NCBI GenBank assembly: GCA_963575745.1
Contig: CAUYUJ010008635.1
Location: 436,003 to 500,002, forward strand
Length of the DNA stretch: 64,000 bases
Reading direction: 5' to 3'
From: Prorocentrum cordatum
Taxonomy: Eukaryota > Sar > Dinophyceae > Prorocentrales > Prorocentraceae
Shown: in pieces, positions 43,102 to 52,559 of the stretch
Position numbering within the stretch: position 1 is the stretch's first letter
How the letters are laid out: each line of letters opens with the position of its first letter
Position numbers and translations under genes: made by a program
The notes under the pieces: model-generated
What the model was told of the DNA's origin: nothing
Database searches by the model: none
Seen by the model: only the letters and a program-made list of their open reading frames with translations

Positions 43102-44530
43102 TTATTTGGCTTGCTCGGGGGGATGACCGATCACGGCACGAGTGCCTTCCGCGATGGCCTTCCATTCGCTCTCGTCAGACTCATCGAACTGCTTCTTTTC
43201 TTCCCCCTTCAGGTCTTTGTACCTGACCTCGGCCCCTCGGTTCACAAGCAAAGAAAGGTCACAATTTCCCCCTGGTCCCGGGATGATCTCAACGTCGGCA
43301 CTTCCGTTGGAGTAACGAAACCAGTTTCCGCTCCATCCCTCGTTCCAGACCTCTTCATCAAGCTGATTACGGAAAGTGTCCTGATCTACTTCCTCGTCGC
43401 AAAAAGAGGCCCAAAGTGTCTCCGCCCGGGATCCCGGCCCCTCTGGAGACCTGGAGCGGTCCTCGGCGGGGCGTCTCTCCAGCTCTTGTACCTGCTGCTG
43501 TACTCTGCCTGGGGTAGCACCGCCAAATCCTTCCCCGAGAGTACGGGATCTCTGAATCCTAGAGCCCAGGTCCAGCAGCTCTCGCCGAGCACTGTCTTGC
43601 ATCAGGCGATTGAGTCGAACAGAGTCTATTGGCTCCGCGCTGCGATGTCGACTGGCCGCGTCAGAAGCATCGAGCTTGGGAGCACTAACAGGCGGAGCAG
43701 AGGAAGAGGAGGGAGAGGCGGCAAAGGGAGGGTCGGCCGACGCTCCAGAGCTACCCCCGTCCCCTCTGTCTCTTTTCTCCCCTTGGGGCAGTGGTTGCCT
43801 ACGCCTACTGGTCTTGCCTGGACCGCCATCCCTGTCATTAACGCTTCTGGCGACGGGCAAAACAGACCGGCTCTCTGGCCCACTGGAGCCCCTTGAAATG
43901 ACAGTGGTGGATCCTCCTCCGCTGGACACCTGTCGGGACTGGCAAACGTCGGAGACTTCCGCCACTTCCTCCCCGGGATCTCTGGTGGCTTCTGAAGCCA
44001 CGTCGAGCCGGTCCTCCTCTGGGATCGGTCGAAGAGCGTTTCCACTGGCTTCCGCGGCCGGATGCCCCCCCATGCTTTCTCCCGGACCCCTCGACAGTCC
44101 TGGCGGAGGAGGTGGAGGCTCTCCAAGCGCTCCTTCGGGTCCAGCACCTGGGTCCTGCTCGACAGGTGGGGCTTCAACCGGCCCGGCTTCGGCGACCTGA
44201 GCATCGGGCCCCCAGGCCTCTGGTGGGGGGGGGCCTTCCGCGGCGACGTTGGTCCCCGCCCGGTGATTACTCGTCTGAGCTTCCCTAAGCAGCATCTGAA
44301 CTGAAACATCGGAAAGAACCTCGGCACCCCGGGACTCCTCTGTCGTAGTGCGCCTAACTTGTTCGGTGGAGCACTTCCACAATCTGGGCCGCATCGCCAC
44401 CCGCACGGAGGTGCCGTTGTGAAGAACGACCAGCCCAGGACCGACCCACCTATCCTTCTGCAGCGCAAAAGTTTTCTGGCCCCCTCTGGGGGCCCTCCTC
44501 CAGACGTAAACCCACTGACCGGGACTGAAG
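43102..44530 (-). pseudogene. copia integrase C-terminus and integrase-RT linker
   Basis: The upstream part reads HFSPGQWVYVWRRAPRGG and KDRWVGPGLVVLHNGTSV, the small beta-rich C-terminal domain of copia integrases. A long Pro/Ser/Glu-rich, probably disordered linker of about 250 residues follows. Then comes EEVDQDTFRNQLDEEVWNEG and LKGEEKKQFDESDESEWKAI just before the RT. The linker ends at TAA 43102-43104, after EQAK; the RT continues in the same frame, so the stop is probably a mutated CAA. It is preceded by a frameshift near 44535 in an A run. Confidence 0.65.
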
Positions 44531-44789
44531 TGCTTTTCTCAGTGCACCGAGGAGCGGACCGCGTCCGCGAGGCGCCGCCGACTGGAGCTCTCGAAGAGCT
44601 CTCTCCTGGCCAGGCGGCGGATGGCGCCCCGACGGGCGTGCTCTGCCGCTGCCGTGTCGCTGTCCCAGGATCCAGGAGAGAGATCTTCGGCCCCCACGAG
44701 TTGGAGGGGATCGTCTCCAGTGAGGTCGTTCGGGATCCTGGGGTTGATCCCGAAGACCAGTTGATATGGCGTGAACCCCCCTATGAAGA

Positions 44790-45520
44790 TACCGATTCTT
44801 GGCAGAGACGACTTCGTGAGCGAGAGTTTCGAGCTCGGCCGGCGCGGCGACGAGAACCCCCTCTGAAGCCCTCACGAGAATGTCTTTCACCCAGCCCCCA
44901 TGTCTCTGGGCTCTACCGTTTTGCCACGGACTCTCGGAGTCCGTGACGTGTTGAAAAACTCAGAGGTGTTCTATTCCCCGCTCGAGTTCCCCCTTGAACT
45001 CCGATCCTCCATCCGTGATAGCGAAGAGGGGGACCCCGAAGGGTCGAATCCAACACCTCATAAGAGCCCTCCAGGCCCCCAGCGCCGTGCTATCATACAT
45101 CTCAACGATCTGAAAGTTAGCGCCGTGACATATCACGTTGAGAAAGGCCAGCTGCTGATCCTGAAAGGTGACGAAAAAGGTGTCCATAGCCACTATCTTA
45201 TTGAACTCGAAAGTCCTGGGAACAGCAGCTGGTCGCGTGCTGTCGGGACGAGCGTGCGCGGCACAATATCCGCACTGGCATTCATCACGAACAAACTGCA
45301 GGACCTCTGGCTTGGCTTGGGCAGCTCTCAGGATTTTCACGAAAATCTCCTTATGGGGGTGACCCAGATTGACGTGAACCTTGTGGATCATTCTTCGAAC
45401 CTTTGGGGTAATCTCAAGCCTAGAGGGAACCTGATTGTCTTCCTCGGCTTCCTCGGGACCAGGTTCCTCCCCAGCTTTGGCCTTCCTCAGCCTCAGCCGG
45501 AAAACTCGCGGCCGTGTAGA
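44790..45520 (-). pseudogene. copia integrase catalytic region, with in-frame TGA
   Basis: Zinc-binding part: MIHKVHVNLGHPHKEIF and ECQCGYC (HHCC). Core: NKIVAMDTFFVTFQ (first Asp), FAITDGGSEFKGEL (second Asp), IEHL, then TGA at 44960-44962, then VFQHVTDSESPWQNGRAQRH, which carries the third catalytic Glu (D-E-S-P-x-x-NG). After ETLAHEVVSAKNRYLHRG the frame is lost at a run of six G (about 44800). In the next frame PYQLVFGINPRIPNDLTGDD follows, as expected. The enzyme would insert element DNA into the genome. The TGA fits a CGA to TGA change. Confidence 0.75.
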
Positions 45521-48353
45521 GCTGCCTATATTCCGGCTGCCTGGCACGGGCGACCTGCTCTGATGTCGGGGGAGGGTAAGCTTCCTCGATGCTGGAACGG
45601 ATGGCCTCGGCCAGAGCCTTGCAGAATTTGGGGGGGTAAACTCGGGCCGCACTGGTCATAGCTCCTCCTATCAACTGGGCGTGAGGATGATCGCCCCGGC
45701 ATCGGGCGTCCTCGAAACGCCGGAGAAAAACCTCGCAATTCGACATCAGTCTAGTGGGTTTCCTCGAGAGCCCCCCCCCTTTGGCGATCGAAAGCCCGAA
45801 TCGACACATGTCGATATCCGTGACACGCACCTCCGGGAGCTCCGAGATGAAACGAACCACATTCGTACACCAAGAGCTGACCGTGACAGGATGCTCAAAA
45901 ACGAACTTCCTGTGGTTTTGATGCTGTTCCAGGGCCACCTCCATGGCGAAGCCGAGAAGGACCAGAGCCTCGGCGTGATTTCGTCGCTGATGCTCTGAGA
46001 CTTCTTGGTGGAGCTGGCCATTCTGGGCTATCGAGAACTGATCACAAGGGGGCTCAAGAACCACCAGCCACGGTTTTTCCTCTCGGAGGCGGGTTCTAAG
46101 TTTGCGCCTGTGATCCTCTTTTCTGAAGTCCCATCCCCCCTCCTGATCGAAGCTGCCGACACCTCTGATGCCAGCATGCTCCGCGCGCCTGGCGATTCTT
46201 GGAGGTGAGAACACCTCCGCTAAAGCTCGCCTCCTCAGCTGAGCCCTGAAACTCTTGATCTTATTCGGGATTCCCGAATCGACAGATATGCTTTTCCTCT
46301 CCCGCTTGTTAAGGAGAACTTCCCTGTCGTCGGAATTGAAATCGCCGAAGATGGTGTCGTCGAGCTCCCGGCATCTGAAACGGATATTATCCTGACTCTC
46401 CCCCAATTCGGTGACCTCGAAGAGCGAACATAACTTCGTGAAGGACTCCCGGGACCCGGCTTCCATGGTGTATACGCTTGGGTGGTTGGGATCCCCTATC
46501 CTGGTACTGGTACTGGATGGCTTCGCTGCCCTACTCACTTCCACTTGGCGTCGCTGCTGTCGTAGCGGTAGGTCCTGCCACCCCGTCGGAGTCCAGCCCT
46601 CCTGGGCCAGCCTGCGCTTCTCCACGTCCTTCTGGTGCTCCTGGGCCTCCCATGCGCGCTCGTCCTCGGACCGCTGCCAAGCTGCGTCTGAGGCTTTCTG
46701 TGGGCGACCAGGGCGCTCCTGTGGCTGCGGAGTCTCCTGCTGCCAGGCGGTCGCCGTGGGATGCCCCGCCGGCGCGGCTGGCGCCGGCTCCTGTGATGGC
46801 TGAACAGAAGGAAACGTCGCTATGCTGCTGATGGTGGACGAAGACACCAGCTGACCCTCCTTGTCGCGGATGCCCCTCGGGTTGGCGGTGTCCTTCTTCA
46901 GCAGGCTCCTCTGCGACGCCGCATGCCCCTTTGGCGGCGGCCACTGAACCGACGAGCCCGCTGCGGCCGCTGCCTGCGAGGGAGGCAGGCCGCACGACGG
47001 GTACGCGGGGGTCACGGGCGCCGCCCCGACGATCCCCCACTCCTGGAGGCCCGCGACCTGGGGGGCCATGCCGATCCCGATCGTCTGCCTGACCTGCGCG
47101 GGTGGCGTGGCAATCGACATCTGAAGCACGCCGGGAGGAACTCCTGCTGGCTGATGTAGACCTGGAGGCCCCTGGCGACCGACCTCGCCCGTCTGGCCCG
47201 TCATCGCTGCTGCCCCGCCGTGTCCCGGCCCTCGCGCCGGAGCGCTCGCCAATGGGACTGGCTGCGGGCTGAGCTGGTGCGCCAGAGTGGGCTGCGGCGG
47301 CACCTGCTGCGGGGGAAACTCGGGCTGCTGCTTCAGCGGCGCCCCTGGCTGCGAGTTCGACTGGAGCTGCGACTGCATCGTGGCCAAAGCGTTCATCTGC
47401 CCTGAGATGGTGCTCTGCAGGCCCGCAATCACGCGGTCCTGCGCCTCCTGCTTGGCCGCGAGGTTCTTGAGGATCTGGAGCGTCTCCCCGAAGTTGCTGG
47501 CATCGTCCGAGCTCGCCGCCCCATCGATCATGGGACGCTTGGCGGGGGCCTGACTCGAGCCCTTGCGCCTCTGAGCCCTCGCCTGGCGAGCCTGCTCCTC
47601 TACATCCTCCATCGCGGCGTCCGGCTGCTCCTCCTCGTGACCTCGGTAGACCTCCTCCGCTGCCCGACGGTCGCGAGCAGCCGGCCAGGGCGGGAGAGTG
47701 CCGGCTGGCGTGACTCCACCCTGAAACGACCCGGGCGGCGGGGCCGGCGTGTTGACCAGGGCCTGCCAGTCCTGCGAGGGGGCCCCGTACTGGGCGAAAC
47801 CCTTGCCGTACAAGGTGCACGCGGCCGTCGTGCGCTTGCAAACGCACGAAACGTCGACCTTCGGGCTCCCCTTCTCGGGCTTGACCTCGCGGTAGGCGAC
47901 CCGCATAGTACATGATGAACAGACCCACCACTGTCCATGCCCATGGCACCCGTACTCGACGCTGGTGGGCAAGTGTCGACACGTGTAGAACGCGTCCGGG
48001 ATCACCCGCAAGCGCCTGATCAGGTTCGTGGGCCAGAACCTCTTGTCGAGCATCATGCGCCCAAACTCGTCGGCGAGCTTGTTGAGCCAGAACGCGATGC
48101 TGCCGACGATGGCCGCCCACCCCTTCTCCTTGCGGTTCAGGTTGGACGGGACTTGTGTCCCGGTGACCGCGTACGTCCACGTGGAGCTCGGGTCCATCAG
48201 GTGGTCGACCAAAGTCAGCGGCCGCTGAGCTCGACGTTGAGCCTCGGTCTGCTGCTTCTTCTTCCTCTCCGACGGCTGGCCGGCGTCGACACTGCCGACT
48301 GAGGGACCACTGGGCATCTCCGAAACGCGGCAGGCTTCGTGGCTGGAGCCCAT
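45420..48353 (-). CDS. copia pol N-terminal region with methyltransferase-like domain
   Basis: A 977-codon frame open from ATG 48353, one base forward of the Gag-protease frame. The first 180 residues include NRKEKGWAAIVGSIAFWLNK and a Cys/His patch (GCHGHGQWWVCSSC...CVC). A long Gln/Pro-rich disordered region follows. About residues 710-960 hold a folded part: ALAEVFSPPRIARRAEHAG (about 46190-46245), KPWLVVLEPPCDQFSIAQNG (about 46020-46075), RKFVFEHPVTVSSW (about 45880-45920), DIDMCRFGLSIAKGG and HAQLIGGAMTSAARVYP. PPCDQFS and EHP resemble motifs IV and VI of C5-cytosine methyltransferases, and here the Cys is kept. Function is inferred. The end (45420-45500) is probably past a frameshift into integrase. 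Confidence 0.6.
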   Translation of the reverse strand: MGSSHEACRVSEMPSGPSVGSVDAGQPSERKKKQQTEAQRRAQRPLTLVDHLMDPSSTWTYAVTGTQVPSNLNRKEKGWAAIVGSIAFWLNKLADEFGRMMLDKRFWPTNLIRRLRVIPDAFYTCRHLPTSVEYGCHGHGQWWVCSSCTMRVAYREVKPEKGSPKVDVSCVCKRTTAACTLYGKGFAQYGAPSQDWQALVNTPAPPPGSFQGGVTPAGTLPPWPAARDRRAAEEVYRGHEEEQPDAAMEDVEEQARQARAQRRKGSSQAPAKRPMIDGAASSDDASNFGETLQILKNLAAKQEAQDRVIAGLQSTISGQMNALATMQSQLQSNSQPGAPLKQQPEFPPQQVPPQPTLAHQLSPQPVPLASAPARGPGHGGAAAMTGQTGEVGRQGPPGLHQPAGVPPGVLQMSIATPPAQVRQTIGIGMAPQVAGLQEWGIVGAAPVTPAYPSCGLPPSQAAAAAGSSVQWPPPKGHAASQRSLLKKDTANPRGIRDKEGQLVSSSTISSIATFPSVQPSQEPAPAAPAGHPTATAWQQETPQPQERPGRPQKASDAAWQRSEDERAWEAQEHQKDVEKRRLAQEGWTPTGWQDLPLRQQRRQVEVSRAAKPSSTSTRIGDPNHPSVYTMEAGSRESFTKLCSLFEVTELGESQDNIRFRCRELDDTIFGDFNSDDREVLLNKRERKSISVDSGIPNKIKSFRAQLRRRALAEVFSPPRIARRAEHAGIRGVGSFDQEGGWDFRKEDHRRKLRTRLREEKPWLVVLEPPCDQFSIAQNGQLHQEVSEHQRRNHAEALVLLGFAMEVALEQHQNHRKFVFEHPVTVSSWCTNVVRFISELPEVRVTDIDMCRFGLSIAKGGGLSRKPTRLMSNCEVFLRRFEDARCRGDHPHAQLIGGAMTSAARVYPPKFCKALAEAIRSSIEEAYPPPTSEQVARARQPEYRQLYTAASFPAEAEEGQSWGGTWSRGSRGRQSGSL

Positions 48354-50964
48354 GCTGCGAGCGGAATTCGCTCCTCTCTGAAGCTCGAAAGCGCGAGCCG
48401 AACCGCTGTAGCATGAGACATACTGTGATGAATGTCACCGCCCACATGTGGATGAGATTCTTCCGGGGGAGGGTCCCGCTCACCATCGCTCCGAAGGCGT
48501 CGTCGCGATATCTCCCCTGGCGTCGTCTCGTCCCTGAATGTCTGGATCCCTTAGCTGACGATCCAGGCTGGCTAAGCCCCATCGCGACGTCGTTTTCGGA
48601 ACGATTCCCTGGGTCTATGTCGGGCTCACTGGCCCTTGTCGGCGTGTCGAGACCGCCGCGGGGCCCTCTGGCCCCCAGACAGACCCCCAGACCGAGCCCC
48701 AACCTTTCCCGGAGACCGACGTAGCTGGGTAATTCGGCCCTCTGAGAGGAGGAAAAGTAGAAGAGGTGAGAGGGGGGATCGACGATGGTCGAGGTCTTGT
48801 ATGCCCCAACAATGCTGTCACACTGAAAATCGCTCTCCTTGAGTCCTGGATGCTGCTGAAACAGGGAGGCCGGACACCTGAAGCTCCGGGGGGGTTGGAA
48901 CTCGTCTATTCGAATTGTCCTGTGGCCGCTGTGCATCCTCCTCATCGGAGTCTCCACGCCCAAGCGCCTTAAACTCATAACATTACTGTCGAGATCTATC
49001 TTGGAACCTAGCATCTCCTGAAGGCCTACTGGAAGCAAAGGGGGCACGTCTTCCTGTAAAACGTCTAGCTCTACTATGCCTTCTTTGCCCTGAATTCCGG
49101 TCGGGACCAGGGCCGCGTGCAAGACCCTAGTGCCACCTCCTACTCCTCTGGCATTCCTGTTCCTAGGCTCTACCAAAGGAATCTCCAGGCCTAGCTTTTT
49201 CAGCCTCTGGGAGTGCCGCTCGAGCGCCTGGGCCCCAATCAGGCCCTGGCCGGCGGCGGTGTCCACCACTGCCTCGCCGGCCTCCACCGTGAGCAGCACC
49301 ATCGCCTGCGCGGCCTGGTCCCTCTCGTTCTGCTCCGTCCCCGACGCGACAGGATCCAGCACGTTCGCGTAGACGAAGCCCGTGACGTTCGTGATCCCTC
49401 CTGCGGTTGCACTGGCACTGAGACTCTGGCCATTCCGCTTGGGACACTCACGCGCCCAGTGGCCCTTCTCGTTGCACTTCCTGCACCTGGTCTTCTTGAT
49501 GAGCTCTGAGAGCGGAAGCCTGGTCTTTCTCTGACGGAAAGTGCCGTCTGCTCCTCGATGACCTCTGTTCCCCCGCGAGGTCGACACTTTGACCGTCTCC
49601 TTCGTCCTGTCGAAGAACCTGCGATCGACCTTCATTTTTCGCTCGAGCTCCCTGTTCTGCCTCCACGTTTTCCGTCTGTCCTCCTGCATACTGGCGAATA
49701 CCGCTGGAAGCTCGTCGTCGTATAAATTCAGGTTCTCAATGGCCAAGTATATCTCATTCTCTCCCTCGGTGTTCAGGGGCGAGACGTCATCGTAGTCCAC
49801 CATCGAGTCGTCCTCGTCGTTCTCCACGGAGTAGCTGGGCTCATTGTTCGTCCATTGTGATGTCCACGACGACGCGGCTCCTCGATCGGTATGATATGTT
49901 CGTGCACTCTGGTGGGCAAGGTGCTCCTTTCTCGTCACGCCCATCTCTCGGATGGCCTTGAGAGCGTCGGGATACGAGTCCTTCGCGGCCATAAGAACCT
50001 TCATCAGCTGCTGGCCACGCTCATCGAGTCCTACGCCCTCTTCCAAGAACATGAACTTCCAGTCTTCTGGCACGGGCAAGCCCAAAGTGCCGACTCGGTC
50101 GAAGGCCAGGTCTATTCTCGCGGCGTGCTCTGTTAGACCCTCGCCCTGCCGTCTCTGGAAGGAGAAGAGGCACTCCCTCGCGGCCTTGCGCTTCTCGTCC
50201 CCGACGCGCTCGCCGCTCAGGAGGTCCAGGCGATCGATCACCTTCTGAGCGCCTTCCCACGACATGAGAACCTCGTCTGGGATGTCCTCTAGCTTCCTCT
50301 GGAGGTCCATGGGCAGCGCCTTCAGGATACGATCGGCGTGCTTGGTCTCGCCGACGTCTGTGCTCTGGCGCCACCTCAATGTCTTCCGTCGCCATAGCTT
50401 GTATTCTGGCCATCCGGCCCATGGCTCGGGGTCCGCGAAGTCGCGACCCCTTTCTTTCCAGCTCCAGCCGCCGTCCTTGGAGTCGTCCCACTTCCAGTTG
50501 CCGTCGTTTTGGGTTTCACTCCAACTCCAGCGGCCCTGCCACCAGCGATCTTGGTCAGCTCGCTCGGGGGCCCTGCTAGACACTGAGCCGGCTGCGGCTC
50601 TGTCCCTGGCCCACGGGTCCGTACCATCTCGCTGCCATTCATCCTCTTGGTGTGCTTTGCCCTCTGCTCGCCGTTCGTCCGCCTCTGGCTCTGGACTGGG
50701 CTGTTGAGCTTGGCTACGCACGTAGGCGAGGATCTGCTCCAGCTGCGCTTCCGAGAGCGGGCTTGAGATGCGGTACTGCTCGGCAGTCCGTTCAGATCGT
50801 CGTGCACTCTCAAGCAGGCATCGTAGTTGCTCTTCTGAAAGCCTGATGCGTCCGTCCTCGTCTGCCCATTGTCTCGCTGTCCCAATAGCTGTTGCCACAG
50901 GCCCTTGGCCACTATGTTCGGATCCTCGAGATTGGTTATCAGCACCCTCCTCGTCCGCTGGCAT
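48354..50964 (-). CDS. copia Gag and protease
   Basis: Opens at ATG 50964 (MPADEEGADNQSRGSEHS). A charged N-terminus is followed by a helical Gag core: PEYKLWRRKTLRWRQST, RILKALPMDLQRKLEDI and FSFQRRQGEGLTEHAARI. Near residue 490 is a CCHC zinc knuckle, CRKCNEKGHWARECPKR. Near residue 565 is VVDTAAGQGLIGAQAL, with D-T-A as the aspartic-protease active site, followed by PLVEPRNRNARGVGGGT. The frame stays open to 46531, but beyond about 48350 it is the shadow of the pol frame, so I end it there. Pol lies one base forward, as in Ty1 +1 frameshifting, though no slip site was identified. Confidence 0.75.
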
Positions 50965-51003
50965 CGGTCCGCAGAAAGTCGACTGAGCGCCGGTCGTACC
51001 GAC

Positions 51004-51015
51004 GCTCCGCTACCA
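51004..51015 (-). promoter_or_regulatory. copia primer-binding site, initiator-Met tRNA-like
   Basis: On the minus strand TGGTAGCGGAGC begins one base inside the 5' LTR. The first seven bases equal the complement of the 3' end of a typical eukaryotic initiator-Met tRNA, and ten of twelve match overall. Confidence 0.65.
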
Positions 51016-51016
51016 C

Positions 51017-51293
51017 TGTCTCCCCACGATGTCAACTCAGGATGAGATGCTGCCTCTTTCTCGAGCCCGTCCGAGCAATGTCCCAAGGCCACCAGCCGCT
51101 GCCAGCCAGGATATCGGAGGGAAGGTAGATGGATTGGAAGGTGACTGGGATTGACAGAAAGGGGCTGTGAGGGACGTACGGCTTGAGCCAAAATGGGTAC
51201 GGACATCGCACCCCTCTCTGTATGTTCAAGCACATAGGCAAACGTTGGAGGACACAACTGCAAAGCAATGAGCTGTAGGCGCTCATTCCCACA
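51017..51293 (-). repeat. copia 5' LTR (right)
   Basis: 277 bp, about 97% identical to 40758-41035. In element orientation it is TGTGGG...GAGACA. Confidence 0.9.
51182..51203 (-). promoter_or_regulatory. spliced-leader sequence within the 5' LTR, one mismatch
   Basis: The same 22 bases as at 40924-40945, with the same single change from the dinoflagellate leader, starting at LTR position 91. It is followed by CCGTACG, which itself resembles the first bases of a leader. It could mark the start of the R region if the element's RNA is trans-spliced. Confidence 0.8.
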
Positions 51294-51297
51294 GCAC
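51294..51297. other. target-site duplication, right (GCAC)
   Basis: GCAC directly after the CA end of the right LTR, matching 40754-40757. Confidence 0.7.
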
Positions 51298-52487
51298 CCA
51301 GTTTGGATTCAAATCGCGCCACGGCACCACCGACGCCATCTTCCTCGCCAGGCGGCTGGAGGAAACGTGGTCGAGCGCAGAGGGCCAGCTCGTGCTGCTC
51401 GCTCTGGACTGGGCCAAGGCGTTCGACAGCGTCATGCTGGGGCCTCTGCTGAAAGCGCTGCAGCGCTTCGGAGTCCCAGGGAAGATGTTGACAATGATTC
51501 AAGCCATCTACACGGGCAAAAACTTCGCGGTTCGCGAGGCCGGCGTGACGTCCGGGACCCGCGAGCAGCACGCGGGAATCTGTCAAGGTTGTCCTCTCTC
51601 ACCCTTTCTCTTCGCGATGGTGATGACCGTGCTGCTGCGCGACGCCCGGGTCACGCTGGGCGACCGCATGGGGGACACGGAGGATCTCGTGTACGCTGAT
51701 GACACGCTCATCGTAGCCACTAGCACGGAGCGCGCGCAGGAGTACATGACGGCTATAGCTGCCGCTGGCACGAACTACGGCCTCAAATTCAATTGGGGGA
51801 AGCTTGAATTGCTGACAATCTGGTGCCAGGGGAGCGTGACGAGTCCAGACGGCGCCCAGATCCCCAAAAAGGACTCCATGGTTTATTTGGGGTGTGTTTT
51901 GGCGGCGGATGGATCGATCGCTTCCGAGCTGAGCAGGCGACTTGATTGCGCCAGGGCTGAGTTCGACACCCTTGCCCGAGTCTGGTCTTTATTCCACCTT
52001 GTCCACACAACGGAAGTTGCAGATCTTCGAAGCCTGCGTGCAGACAAAGTTGCTGTACGGATTGCACGCGGCTTGGCTCCGGAAACATGAGTTGGCCAAG
52101 CTCGACAGCTTCCACGTGCGGTGTCTGAGGAAGGTGTTAAGGATACCGCATTCATACATTAGTCGTATCTCGAACGCTGTAGTTCTGGACAGGGCCCGCC
52201 GGCCGCCGTTGAGCCGCATCTTGTTGCACCGTCAATTATGTCTTTTTGCGCAGATTGCCCGGCAACCGGTTGATCATCCTGTGCGGCGTGCGGTCTTCCA
52301 GCCGTCTTCTTCGGAGCTGCGTCCGCCGGCCGGCAGACGACCCCGGGGCAAGCCGAGACAGTCATGGACGAATGAATTGTACAAGCATGCGAAGAGAGTC
52401 TGCGAGAGCAATGCGTATGGTTTTCGACAGCTCGCGGCAATCCCAGCAGAAGCCTGGAAAGCCGCTGTGCGACACTACTGCCCATAA
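51298..52487 (+). pseudogene. NLR-1 ORF2, 3' part: RT palm and C-terminus
   Basis: Resumes the RT after the copia insertion: TQFGFKSRHGTTDAIFLARR, then LALDWAKAFDSV (motif A, catalytic Asp), GICQGCPLSPFLFAM (motif B), LVYADDTLIVAT (motif C, YADD), LKFNWGKLELLTI and MVYLGCVLA. Near 51985 a one-base shift moves to STLSTQRKLQIFEACVQTKL, a conserved stretch after the RT. The C-terminus includes GKPRQSWTNELYKHAKRVC and ends at TAA 52485-52487. All RT catalytic residues are seen. Without the insertion and the frameshift, ORF2 would be about 1,000 residues. Confidence 0.75.
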
Positions 52488-52559
52488 TGTTGCATTATTG
52501 CCCATGTGCTTCGACACCCGGCTTGCATTCATTCATTCACGAATTTGGGTGCGATCTGG

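Larger units (their letters stand above)
40758..51293 (-). mobile_element. Ty1/copia-type LTR retrotransposon nested in NLR-1
   Basis: 10.5-kb element with 277-278-bp LTRs beginning TG and ending CA, a 4-bp target duplication, a primer-binding site next to the right (5') LTR and a short purine run at the left (3') LTR. On the minus strand the polyprotein order is Gag, protease, methyltransferase-like region, integrase, linker, RT, RNase H. Integrase before RT is the Pseudoviridae (copia) order. LTRs differ at about eight positions, so insertion is fairly recent, yet the coding region has in-frame stops at 44960, 43102 and 41999 and several frameshifts. Confidence 0.9.

Noticed and set aside
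46531-48350. The last third of the 1477-codon Gag-protease frame as real protein
   Set aside because: It is the shadow of the pol frame; the recognisable motifs (PPCDQFS, FEHP and others) are in the frame that begins at 48353.
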